Part shown: positions 11,748 through 22,464 of the stretch, in pieces
Position numbering within the stretch: the stretch's first letter is position 1
Layout: every line of letters begins with the position of its first letter
The notes under the pieces: generated by a model
Databases searched by the model: none
What the model was told of the DNA's origin: nothing
Seen by the model: only the letters and a program-made list of their open reading frames with translations
NCBI RefSeq assembly: GCF_032854445.1
Contig: NC_088295.1
Location: forward strand, 52,869,249 to 52,933,248
Length of the DNA: 64,000 bases
DNA from: Liolophura sinensis
Lineage: Eukaryota; Mollusca; Polyplacophora; Chitonida; Chitonidae
Reading direction: 5' to 3'
Program-made: the position numbers and the translations under genes

Positions 11748-14649
11748 ACCCTAACCCAAACTAACCGGTGTACAAATTTCTAACGATGTTGCTGTAGTTT
11801 TCTTTTGCCAGATTTATGTCGTTATCTAAAAGCATTTAACTGGTGTAATAATGAAACGATGCGTTGATTAAGTCATTGCAAACGCCTCAAGTGAAAAATG
11901 AAAAATGTGCCAGAGACCATCTCTAATAAGAAAACCTGCCTTAACAAGTACATCTTTTCTTTTGTTCAGATAATGAGATTGGTATTTTCAGAGCTTGTTG
12001 ATTTGTCCCGCGTGACTTTTGTTTAAATATTCTTCCCTCACATCTTTTTCAAACCATTAACATTGCTTTCTTCGAGAGTGCCATGAAAAACTCTTTGTCA
12101 CAAACAGAGGTCGTAGGACATCGGATGTGGTTGATTAATACCATAGCGAAGCCAGTGTTTCATGGCTTTGGTGAAAGCTTGGGCACAACTGTATCAGAAG
12201 GTATAATGTCGGACTCTGGCCCAGTATACCCGTGGGATTACTGCGATTCCAATTTTGTTAATACGTTAGCAATTTATAAAGATGCTCGGCAATGAGTAGG
12301 AAGACACGTCGTCCTGGGAAGTAAGAATATTCCCTTGTGTGCACATGAAGACAAACCAAACTCCGATGTTTTAAAGGGGACGTGCGTGCGGATGTACACA
12401 GTTGTGGGTTAATCGGTCTCTTGTGTATGACTGCACGAGAACGGGGTATAGTGTTCCGTGGAGGAAGGATTTCCTATTGTTATTCCTGGCATACCAAAGA
12501 TAGTGCGTCACAGGCACTCCATCAAAAGTATTCCCTCATTATTTGCTTTAAATTAACGCAATTTTAATGAGCCCATTCCACTAAACTTTGAATGGGCGAA
12601 GACCTCGCTGGCACATTTGCTAAAGCGTACCATAATACGCCCCCCATTAAACAAATGTTATGTTTTGGCGAATGAGCCAGCGAGGTTTCAGCACATAACG
12701 TATGTAAGCAAGCTGACAGAATTTTATAAAATACCTGTAAATTTGCGGAACCTTTTCTGATACTCGCGGTTTGAAACCTTTGATTATCTAGAATTTTGGG
12801 AAGAACTTCGCAAAAAGCGAAAGAAACACAAAACCAGTTGAACAAAACGGAAAAGAAATAATTTGACAATTTACGACTAACATGGCCTTTTTGATTTAGC
12901 CCATTTGCATTTGACGTTTGGTCGAGTCATTGACGTTATATATCATAAGTACTAATATAAGTCATCTTACCATTTGTCTGCCAGTGGTCGCTAAAGTCCC
13001 TTCTTGTGCCCCATTTCCCTATGTATTAGGGGAAACAGGTTCTTGTTTTGTTTTTGTACGCTTATTTCGATCTTTCATTTTGTTTTTTTTTTCCTTTTGG
13101 ATATCAGGTACGGACATATTCATGTCCATAACCAAAATGTAACGACATTACCATTCCACATCTCCAAATAGATATTTGTACACTTATGAGCAGGGTAAGC
13201 ATAAGCATTGACTCTGCCGTCATGGAAATTGTCACTGGTGAAAGAAATCCGCGGCTTGTAATTTGCTACTATTTAAGCATTTTCATGAACAGTTAGAATA
13301 AAATCCTGAGGAAAATCAAATGTGTGGCCATATTCCTAGATATTCCTAGATAGCTCTGGCTTTACTCTCTATGCTGTAGGTCTTTCATTATATACCTATA
13401 TATAGTGTCAGACATGTGAAATCCGTCAGGTAATCCGTATTGACAGCGACTCGTAAATGCGTAACAAAAAATATTTCTGCATTTCGCTTCGAAGATGTAA
13501 TCCTACATGGTTTAGAAGGGTACGCTTATTTGTTGCGTATATAGTTATTTCGAAATCGGTTTCAGCCCTCAACAGAACTGATCTTAACATGTGGGCATAT
13601 GATCTGTTATAGTAAACGGGTAATAATAGTGGTCGTACCGGAAAATCATCATAATTTTGTGGTATTAGTGACATCTGCACCCACACTGTTGATGTATAAG
13701 GCTATAAAGATGTTCTGCGGTATTGCCTTCATTACTTTTCCTCTCGCAACCAGCGGTGTATAATGCAGTATTACGTCACAGACTATTATTACGTTAAACG
13801 GAGAGTGGCGTACACAGTTGGACACAGACCCCCATTACAACTTCCGTTTTTCGGCAGGGACGAATGTAATTCTGTGTATTTTAGGGTGTAAAGTCTTTTT
13901 TTTTTGCTGCCAGCCTGCCGTTTTTGGTGTACAGGTGCATGCTTGGTATCAAAATGCTAGACTAAGCTTTGGGCAAGTAAGAGTTTTAATGGTGAAAGTT
14001 TGAAATTCTGGCCGAGAGGATACAAGGAGATAGGTGGTGATGAGGCTGCGAGTGACGTCCCCTTGGCCTTGCTATGCACACCTCCAGCTGCCGGCATAGA
14101 AAGGTTCAGATTTTGACGGTCAACCTATGTCAAGATTTTAATGGCTTCTTTCCCACAGGCTGGGGCAGGTATGCACCATAGCTTATTGGCCACGGAATGT
14201 TTGGGGCCGAGCTACAGCGCTAAACGTTAACATTGTCGCTTATGGAAAATTAATGGGGGTCTGTGGCCAGTTACGAACACTATCCAGATGTTCATTCTCC
14301 ATGGGTATCTGATTGATACTTCAAAATGTGTGTACTACGTCAGCGAGGAATACTATTAAAGTCACTTTCAGTTTGCTTTCTTTGTGCACCAGATACATAG
14401 TTTATGATATACAAACATGTATCACCGTGACTATGTTTTCTTTATAAAATCATTATGTATTTATTCATTTACCGGTGCCAATCTCACGAATTTTTCCATC
14501 ATACTGTTATGTACGCCAGTTTTGTGCGTTGGGAAAAAGTGCCGGGGATAAACCACCGACCTTTGGGAAATTAGTAACCAAGTAAATGGAAGTATATGAC
14601 TTTCAGGTTATAAGATATGTCTCCTGACTGTGTTTTCTTTGTGCTGTAG
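11748..14649. other. Non-coding stretch upstream of the insulin-like gene
   Basis: No gene is recognised. A small imperfect inverted repeat lies at 12598-12690, with arms built on ACCTCGCTGGC and GCCAGCGAGGT. The last bases before 14650 (TTCTTTGTGCTGTAG) form a good splice acceptor for the first coding exon of the peptide gene. Confidence 0.45.
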
Positions 14650-16233
14650 ATGAAAGCCCCGAGTGTCACCGCCACTCTTCTCATCATGACCATTGCCCTG
14701 TGGTCGAGCACAGTCGCTAACAGGTCCCGATACTGTTCCATGCACCTCCCACGAGCACTTATCGCCATCTGTGGCGTTACGAAGAGAGGCGGATCTTTAT
14801 TAAACGTGGACTCAACGCATGCCTTTTGTGAGTTTTGTTTCTTTGTTTTATGAAAGTTCTAAAACTATGCCTGTGACAAACCCTTCTGTGAAGGAAATAG
14901 GACGAAGTTTGCAATCTTCAGCGCTTTTCACAAGCGAGATAAACGCTTTTCACAAGCGAGATAAACGCTGTTAAATTGCAAACCGTTCAACGTCACGAGA
15001 GCAGCCAAAGTATAAGGTAATTCTCTCTGATGCGCCGCAAAGGACCTTGCATGGTTAGGCGGTACGAAACTATGCACCTCAAGAAGCGAAACTGACTATA
15101 GCTGTGATTGACAGCTGCTGTCACACTCGAAAGGCTGCTTCTGTTTTATTATTTTACTAGAGTGCATTTTTTGGCGGGTTATTGCTAAGCAACCATCTTT
15201 TGATGGCCACATAACTTTTATGGGTAATTCGACGAAGTTTTGTACTTCTGATCTGGAAAGTAACAAAATTGCTTGAAAAATTTTGCTGGGATTTTTAAAT
15301 ATACACTTTCCTATCATACCTCTCTGGGGCCGATTCTCCGCCTTACCGCACTGGGTCCTTTCTGATGTTCCGGGAAAATCAAACAGGTGCGGTCCGCATG
15401 TTTAAAATAGAAAACACAACAATCAGAACAATATAACTGGCATAAAAGTATTGTCACATGCTTACCAGAAAAAAAGCGACACTTTCCTGACAAGCACCGA
15501 ATAAAATGTTAATTTTGTAAGGTACACTGGGGAGACCATTTACTTCTTTTCTCATTAGAATTTCTTTTCTAACGTAAATTATTGTTAAGTGGTACTCTAA
15601 TAGCATTGCATCCATGTTTACTTTACTTGCTTCCTCTCCGGCCGTACGTGGGAAGGTGTGCCAGTAACATGCGGATGGTCGTGGGTTTCCCCCCGGGCTC
15701 TGCCTGGTTTCCACCCACCATAATGCTGGCCGTCGTCGTAAAAGTAAAATATTCTTGACTACGGCGTAAAACACCAATCAAATAAATAAATAACTGTTTA
15801 CTTTATGTTTAAATGGAACGGATGGAAAACAAAAGCCTTAGACTATACTCTGTCCTCTGAGTTCAATAAGCTGATTGAATTGTGCATATTACACTATCTT
15901 TGAAGACAAGATTTATCTTTGCTATGCGTAGCAACAAGTTCAAATCCACGTCTGGATGGTGTGAAATCGTACAGTTTAAGATATTCTTTATCCTTCATCG
16001 TCACCGTCATTAGCTAGGTCGGCGCCGTATGACATTATTTTTTCTCTTTTAAAGTGAGATCGGGAGGATACTATCGACGATCGCCCTCTGACAGTGTTAA
16101 GAGAACAGTACAGACGTATAGAAGATTGCATGCTGATACCAGGAAGCGCGGCCTGGCACCCATTCACGTCATGGCGGACATTTGCTGTAGGCGCGGTTGT
16201 TCATTGGATGATTTGCTGGAAACATGTCAGTAA
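14650..16233 (+). CDS. Insulin/relaxin-family prepropeptide, two coding exons
   Basis: Secreted peptide hormone precursor of 118 residues, from exons 14650-14827 and 16055-16233. The GTGAGT donor and pyrimidine-rich acceptor join in phase 1 inside the connecting peptide, where the insulin superfamily keeps a conserved phase-1 intron. Residues 1-23 are a signal peptide. The B chain follows, with CSMHLPRALIAICG (Cys29 and Cys41, 11 residues apart as in insulin), then a Lys-Arg site at 45-46. The connecting segment has dibasic sites at 67-68, 75-76 and 82-83. Arg-Lys-Arg 89-91 precedes the A chain, which holds Cys103, 104, 108 and 117: the CC-x3-C-x8-C signature, with the stop one residue later. 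The RAxIAICG core and the Gly before the third A-chain Cys resemble relaxin-type more than insulin-type members. The first Arg of the relaxin RxxxRxxI motif is Met here. The ATG directly follows a splice acceptor, so an untranslated exon is expected upstream. No nearby poly(A) signal was found. Family assignment is firm; the subtype is inference. Confidence 0.88.
14929..14975. repeat. 22-bp direct duplication in the insulin-like gene intron
   Basis: The word GCTTTTCACAAGCGAGATAA occurs twice in immediate tandem, inside the intron of the insulin-like gene. Confidence 0.75.
15039..15361. mobile_element. 323-bp MITE-like element related to 661-1699
   Basis: The ends are inverted copies of each other (AAAGGACC at the left, GGTCCTTT at the right, each followed inward by a GGCGG-containing block; about 18 of 24 bases match). 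The whole element matches the two ends of the 1.04-kb element at 661-1699 but lacks its middle, so it looks like an internal-deletion derivative. It sits in the intron of the insulin-like gene and has no coding capacity. Confidence 0.6.
15625..15792 (+). mobile_element. SINE family 1, 5'-truncated copy
   Basis: Matches the 3' two thirds of the common SINE, from CTTCCTCTCCGGCCGTACG through GGATGGTCGTGGG and GTAAAACACCAATC, ending in AATAAATAAATAA. The tRNA-like head is missing. It lies in the intron of the insulin-like gene. Confidence 0.85.
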
Positions 16234-18710
16234 CATGCGCAACCGGAAACCACGTCTATCCATAGAAATGAGGCTACTAAAGGTTGTGACCACGAATTCA
16301 CTTATGTTTCACAAAAAGGATCGGTTTCTGGGATCCGCCAGATTCTTCGCTTTTTGAGTTTCCTTCTTCGCACGACTATTTGTTTCCACCGGACTTCCAG
16401 AACGAGGCTTGCGCCCAATGACGACTCCCTATATTCTATGTCCCTTCTGCTATGACGTAGTTGCAACACTAATCGTCACTCCAGAAGCTGCCGTGCTTTT
16501 AAAGGTCATTACAGCAAACCGTCTCACTGCTACACGGTACATTCCACATAACAGTTACAAGTGATACCTGAAGCCATGTGTCTACGACTGCTTTTGAGGA
16601 CATCGTATCAGCTTGGTACGTTTGTTGATGTATTCGCACTGTCACTTTCCTGTGCTTGTCTCAGTGTGGAGAGATCCAAGGCCATTCTCCATCTTGAATC
16701 TGGCTGCTCAGATTTAATCAGACTGGCTCCAAGGTAATCTATGAAGCACTTCTATCTGACATTTGGGTATTATTATACCATGCAGGAATAACGCGTACCT
16801 GCTTGTCACATATATCACTTTTGTTAGTACGAGCCCGACTCGAGGTTATCTCGTTTCGGAGATGATTCGGTGAGAATTACCGGTAAATCAAGACTTCATT
16901 GGTGAATTGATATAACCATTATACTCGGTTACAAATGTGTCTGTCATATATTGAACATAGCGTCAGATTTCAGTGAAATCTCTTCCAAATTCAAAGTCAT
17001 CTTTTTGATTTTTGGTCGCTTATTTTTCGTTATAACTACATGAAGACCGCTCACAACAGGTCAGCCACGGTCCAGTTCAATATATTCTGGGTAATATTCA
17101 GTTTAAGGCCTGTATGTTTTATTTGTTCTTACCGTCAAGTACAAGTTCTCCAGTTTGGTAATAAGAGTATACAGTAACATATTTTCTGAGAAGTGAAATA
17201 TCTAAAAGGATTTCTGTTTATAACTATATTGCTACATTTCATTTAAAAATGAAGCCGACTGTCCCTTTACTTTTTTTTTGGAATCTAGGGATATATTGGT
17301 GATAAATTTTGGTCGTGGGGTATAGAAGCATATTTTTTATCGATTCTCCGAGAAGATCTCTCTTGAAGAGTTCTTTTTTATTGATTTCTGTATGACACAT
17401 TATACTTTTGACAATTGTACCATGTCAACATTTTTTTATGAAGGATTTTTATGTCAGATCCTCCAGTTACAAATGTAATGACTGTGTCATGCTGTTTTTC
17501 TTCTGACTTAACTTGGGTTTGTATAATTGCTTTTAATTAACGCCCGACGAGGCTTCATTTTCTTAGACATGTCTTTAACAGACGCGAATTCGAAAGCCAT
17601 GTCTAACACATCCGCAAAGTTTCACATCACTCTTTGTTCTTAGTTAATTTGCAATCGAGTTTTGAAAGGGGAATGTTGAAATAAATGTGTCTCAGGAACG
17701 AACAATATTTCTGCATTTCTTTTAATTTAAGGTTCCATTTTGGTAAGTTTTCAGTGTCATCAGTTGTTCAGTCCTCGATACTTGTGAAGCGTCGCAATGG
17801 GGTAGCACAGATTTGGTATCACCAAGGATTTGTTATGTTAATGTGTCCACAGTGCTCATCCTACCGCTTTGTTCAGAGCTACGGCCGTCCCGAGTTCAGT
17901 TTTGTCCTCCGGCTATTTATACATTGATGAGCCATCCGTCCTGCTGCCACCAGTCTAGTTTTTCCCCAGCCAACCATTCAGAACAAAGGAATCTGGTCAC
18001 GTGAACCACCGTTGTGACGTAACAAATTCTATCACCACTGTCCACAGAGGGTAAAGTCGTGAGGCTTTACACCAGGATACTTCGGTATGGTGGAATAGGA
18101 GAATCCCTGGGGACTGATCCCTTATTGCTTTCATGTTTTGCATACTAAATGTGATGACAATACTGCGTTTTGTATTATTCTAGACCGGTGTCGTCTAATA
18201 AATGGCTATTAACATTATCGTATTTTTTAAACTCAAATGTGACCATTTGCCAGCTATCACACTGTCATCACCGCTCGGGTTTTACTTGCAATATTGTAGT
18301 GTGTTACTGGTAAACATGCACTGATATTTTGTTTGAAATGATTTCCTGAAAACCTATTTAGGGAAAATTGTTTTCAGCTTTCATATCGATGAAATTTTAA
18401 ATTACATATCGGTAGCCAAATATATTTTATTTAAACAATGTATATTTCTGCCTGGGTTAAGTGCTCATACTTATCCCTAAATGACACAAGGGCATTCTTC
18501 GTTGCACACACAAATTCATATTTATGTATTTGATATTTGAGATTTAACACTTTGCGATCAGTTATTGTCACATAGTCAATCCAACAGAAGGCTAGCTGCA
18601 GACAAATGCCACCATCATTGTTATTATGAATAGTCACAAAAGTTAAAATGCGTTAGCTTTGGTAACTTCTTTTGTAAAATGTGTGATTCGTATATTTGTG
18701 TATTATACAA
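16234..18710. other. Non-coding stretch after the insulin-like gene
   Basis: No coding exon is recognised. The nearest canonical poly(A) hexamer on the plus strand is near 17674, far from the peptide stop codon, so the 3' end of that transcript is not defined. Confidence 0.4.
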
Positions 18711-20340
18711 ATAGTCTCTATACTCACAAATACACCCTTCTGAGATAACTCCGTGCAGCTCATCTTCTTAACCGTAGTCAGTCCCTATACTCACAAACAT
18801 ACCCTTCAGAGATAATTCCATGCAGTTCGTCTTCTGAACCGTAGTCAGTCCCCATACTCACAAACATACTCTTCTGAGATAACTCCATGCAGTTCATCTT
18901 CTGAACCATAGTCAGTTCCTATACTCACAAACATACCCTTCTGAGAGAATTCCGTGCAGTTCATCTTCTTAACCGTAGTCAGTCCCTATACTCACAAACA
19001 TACCCTTCTGGGAGAATTCCGTGCAGCTCATCTTCTGAACCGTAGGCAGTCCCTGTACTCACAAGCATACCCTTCTGAGAAAACTCCATGCAGTTCATCT
19101 TCTTAACCGTAGTCAGTCCCCATACTCACAAACATACCCTTCTGAGAGAATTCCGTGCAGTTCATCTTCTTAACCGTAGTCAGTCCCTATACTCACAAAC
19201 ATATCCTTCTGAGATAACTTCCTGTAGCTCATCTTCTAAACCGTAGTCAGTCCCCATACTCACAAACGCACCCTTCTGAGATAATTCCCTGTAGCTCATC
19301 TTCTAAACCGTAGTCAGCCCCCATACTCACAAACATACCCTTCTGAGATAACTCCATGCAGCTCATCTTCTGAACCGCAGACAGTCCCTATACTCAAAAA
19401 CATACTCTTCAGAGATAATTTCCTGCAGCTCATCTTCTGAACCGCAGACAGTCCCTATACTCAAAAACAAACCCTTGTGAGATAACTTCCTGCAGCTCAT
19501 CTTCTGAACCGCAGACAGTCCCTATTCTCACAAACATACCTTCTGAGATAACTTCCTGCAGCTCATCTTCTGAACCGCAGATAGTCCCTATTCTCACAAA
19601 CATACCCTTCTGAGATAACTCCATGCAGCTCATCTTCTGAACCGCAGACAGTCCCTATTCTCACAAACATACCCTCCTGAGATAACTCTGTGCAGCTCAT
19701 CTTCTGAACCGCAGACAGTCCCTATTCTCAAAAACATACCCTTCTGAGATAACTCCATGCAGCTCATCTTCTGAACCGCAGACAGTCCCTATTCTCACAA
19801 ACATACCCTCCTGAGATAACTCTGTGCAGCTCATCTTCTGAACCGCAGAGAGTCCCTATTCTCAAAAACATACCCTTGTGAGATAACTTCCTGCAGCTCA
19901 TCTTCTGAACCGCAGACAGTCCCTATACTCAAAAACAAACCCTTGTGAGATAACTTCCTGCAGCTCATCTTCTGAACCGCAGATAGTTCCTATTCTCACA
20001 AACATACCCTTCTGAGATAACTCCATGCAGCTCATCTTCTGAACCGCAGACAGTCCCTATTCTCACAAACATACCCTCCTGAGATAACTCTGTGCAGCTC
20101 ATCTTCTGAACCGCAGACAGTCCCTATTCTCACAAACATACCCTTCTGAGATAATTCCATGCAGCTTATCTTCTGAACCGCAGACAGTCCCTATACTCAA
20201 AAACATACCCTTCTGAGATAATTTCCTGCAGCTCATCTTCTGAGATAACTTCCTGTAGCTCATCTTCTGAACCACAGACAGTTCCTATACTCACAAACAT
20301 ACCCTTCTGAAATAACTTCCTGCAGCTCATCTTCTGAACC
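18711..20340. repeat. 67-bp minisatellite, about 24 copies
   Basis: Head-to-tail copies of a unit starting ACTCACAAACATACCC and containing ATAACTCCATGCAGCTCATC. Spacing of ACTCACAAA is 67 bases (18789, 18856, 18923), with occasional 66-bp units. Copies before about 19370 carry GTAGTCAG after CTTCTGAACC; copies after it carry GCAGACAG, so there are two sub-blocks with a sharp boundary. In the second block a run of seven units repeats as a whole: a distinctive unit at 19455 recurs at 19923, 468 bases later. A period of 67 is not a multiple of three, so short open frames on the minus strand are not evidence of coding. Confidence 0.95.
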
Positions 20341-20493
20341 ATGGAAGAAACATGTAGAAACACCGATACAATCAGAAACAGAGCTATATTTGTGACCCTC
20401 TTTAATGTCAGTGGTCTATATCATGTGCAAATGAGGAGCCTAACTATAGAGCATCCATCACAGATTGTTGTCTGTGGCTGTTTTTCCGCACAG

Positions 20494-20611
20494 TACCTCC
20501 ACCTGTTACACAGCTTAACTCTGTGGACACCCACCAGTTCGAATGGAAAGGCTGTGTTTTGATGAGGAACGTTACGATTGTCCCCCAATGGCCGCGGCCT
20601 TGTCATCACAA
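20494..20611 (+). other. Candidate isolated coding exon
   Basis: A strong acceptor (GGCTGTTTTTCCGCACAG) and a GTAAGC donor flank 118 bases open in one frame for 38 codons (entry phase 1, exit phase 2). The peptide includes FEWKGCVLMRNVTIVPQW, which I do not recognise. No partner exons were found. Thirty-eight open codons can arise by chance, so this is weak. Confidence 0.2.
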
Positions 20612-20960
20612 GTAAGCTTACCCACGCCTTTTACACACACAGACTGAGAAGATTTGTCGAGCAACAGGACTTCAGTAGCTCTCACCGCTGACTGAGGCCA
20701 CAACTTTCACACTAGGGGATTATAGGACCATCTTTCATTTTACGCGTGCTTGTCTTTAAATCGCTATAACACACGAAGTGCTGGTTCAAAATTTGTAGAT
20801 CTCCCTTTGTGCTGTTTAATAATCGTTGAAACCCCCTTGTCTCCTATCAGTGTGGTGTGCATGTGTACGTCAGGTGTGGATTAGATCGCCAGTAACTTGC
20901 CAAAGGTCCGTAGTTTAACCCGAGCACCAATAAAATTGCCCACTATCGTATAAGGGGAAA

Positions 20961-21085
20961 ATGCTCGCCTCCTCTCCGCCGTACGTGGAAAGGTACGGTA
21001 GCGGAAGGCCGTGGGTTTACCCCGGTCTCTGTCCGGTTTCCTTACATCATAATGATGGTCGCCGTCGCATAAATCAGAATACAGC
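20961..21085 (+). mobile_element. SINE family 1, degenerate fragment
   Basis: Diverged match to the SINE body: TCCTCTCCGCCGTACGTGG, CCGTGGGTTTACCCC, CTCTGTCCGGTTTCC and CATAATGATGGTCGCCGTCG. It lacks the head and the usual AT-rich tail. Confidence 0.6.
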
Positions 21086-21596
21086 ATCCCACTACTCCGG
21101 TTGCGCGTTTAAGTCAGGAGGATGGTTTAAGTGCCTGACTCACCGCGCTGGTTCCCTCGGCGCATAAATCTGAACATTTAAACGTTTCTTGATCAAGGTA
21201 AAAAATATTCCGGAACAAAATTTAAGTATAATGACTAAACAAATAAGATGAAGATGACGTTTTACACATACTGTGTCTGTTTCTATACATTATTCGGCAA
21301 GCAGGTTGTAGGTAGTTCCTCCACACAGCATACATGCTATAACCTGGGAGTTACTGCAGAAAAGCTATCATCTGGTCATCTAACTTACTCACTGATCTAC
21401 CTGGTGGTATGGCCCGTAGACTTGCAGAAAATGCAAATATACTTCCACATCACAGGTAATACAGTGTGTACAGTGCAAATCAACTTGCTATTACACTACC
21501 CGTCAATTTCTAAGGTATAGATTTTCTAAGGTAATTTTTGTTCAACACTACACGTTATTTTCAACAGGCCAACCACTTGTTGACTTTCAACAAGAG

Positions 21597-21853
21597 GAGC
21601 CTCCGTGGCCGATGTTTTCAGCTTGCCAATGCGGCGCAATAACCTATTAGCCTCCAACCAATGCGATCGCAGAGACTTCAAATCCAGCTTATGCTGGCTT
21701 CCTTTCCGGCCTGTAGTCGGAAATCCTTGCAAGCAGCCTATAAATGGTCGTGGGTTTCTCTACAGGCTCTGCCCTGTTTCCTTCCACCATAATGCTGGCT
21801 GCTGCCGTACAAATGAAATATTCTTGAGTATGGCATAAAACATCAATCAAATG
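21597..21853 (+). mobile_element. SINE family 1, near full-length diverged copy
   Basis: Starts with GAGCCTCCGTGGCCGATG (tRNA-like head), contains ACTTCAAATCCAGC at the B-box position, then the common body and the tail ATTCTTGAGTATGGCATAAAA. The head carries extra sequence compared with the copies at 39482 and 46141. Confidence 0.8.
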
Positions 21854-22464
21854 TATATATACCATTAGTTAATTTTCTTCATTACTACAGGATGATTTTA
21901 ACACTACTGATTAACTGATACCACTATACTACCGGTTCATTTTTCCAGTACTATATAGGTTGGCTTCTTTACCATTAATTTTCATTTAGATTTATATTAA
22001 TATTTATTTCTTTATGACGGATTATTTTCTTTGTCACAACATTACATTACATTACCGGATTATTTCTCCCCTAATGGACAAATATTCCTTAATACTACAG
22101 GTTAGCCTCTGTGTTACCTGTTAATTTCTGCGCAACAGATTAACTTTCTTCACCATCGCAAGCTAATTTCTGTATAACTCGCACGGTGGCGTTGACTGAT
22201 CGACAGTGTTGATTGTAATACCAATAACCAGTTCTCCGCCAGGAAGGAACATTAGGCCCCTCAGATCGTTCATTTTCATGTCAAGCGGGTTCCTATTGGT
22301 ATCACCACAACGAGATAAGCTATAAGCCATGGTTTATTTCAGTTGTTTGAAAAAATAAGTTGCATACACCAACATTACAGTGAAAACAATTAATGCAGAT
22401 ATTAAGAGAAGTTGGCATCTCACTGATAAAAAATTTACCTAAGAACTATTTTATGATTTAAATA

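Larger units (their letters stand above)
20612..22464. other. Non-coding stretch with two SINE copies
   Basis: Apart from the SINE copies at 20961-21085 and 21597-21853, nothing is recognised. Confidence 0.4.

Noticed and set aside
17685-17927. Possible A-chain exon for the insulin-like gene, containing a Lys-Arg-Arg stretch
   Set aside because: It lacks the CC-x3-C-x8-C pattern, which is found perfectly at 16183-16230 instead.
19430-20363. Repeat protein encoded by the minisatellite (FVRIGTVCGSEDELQEVIS-like peptide)
   Set aside because: The 67-bp period changes frame every unit, so only one or two units are open at a time.
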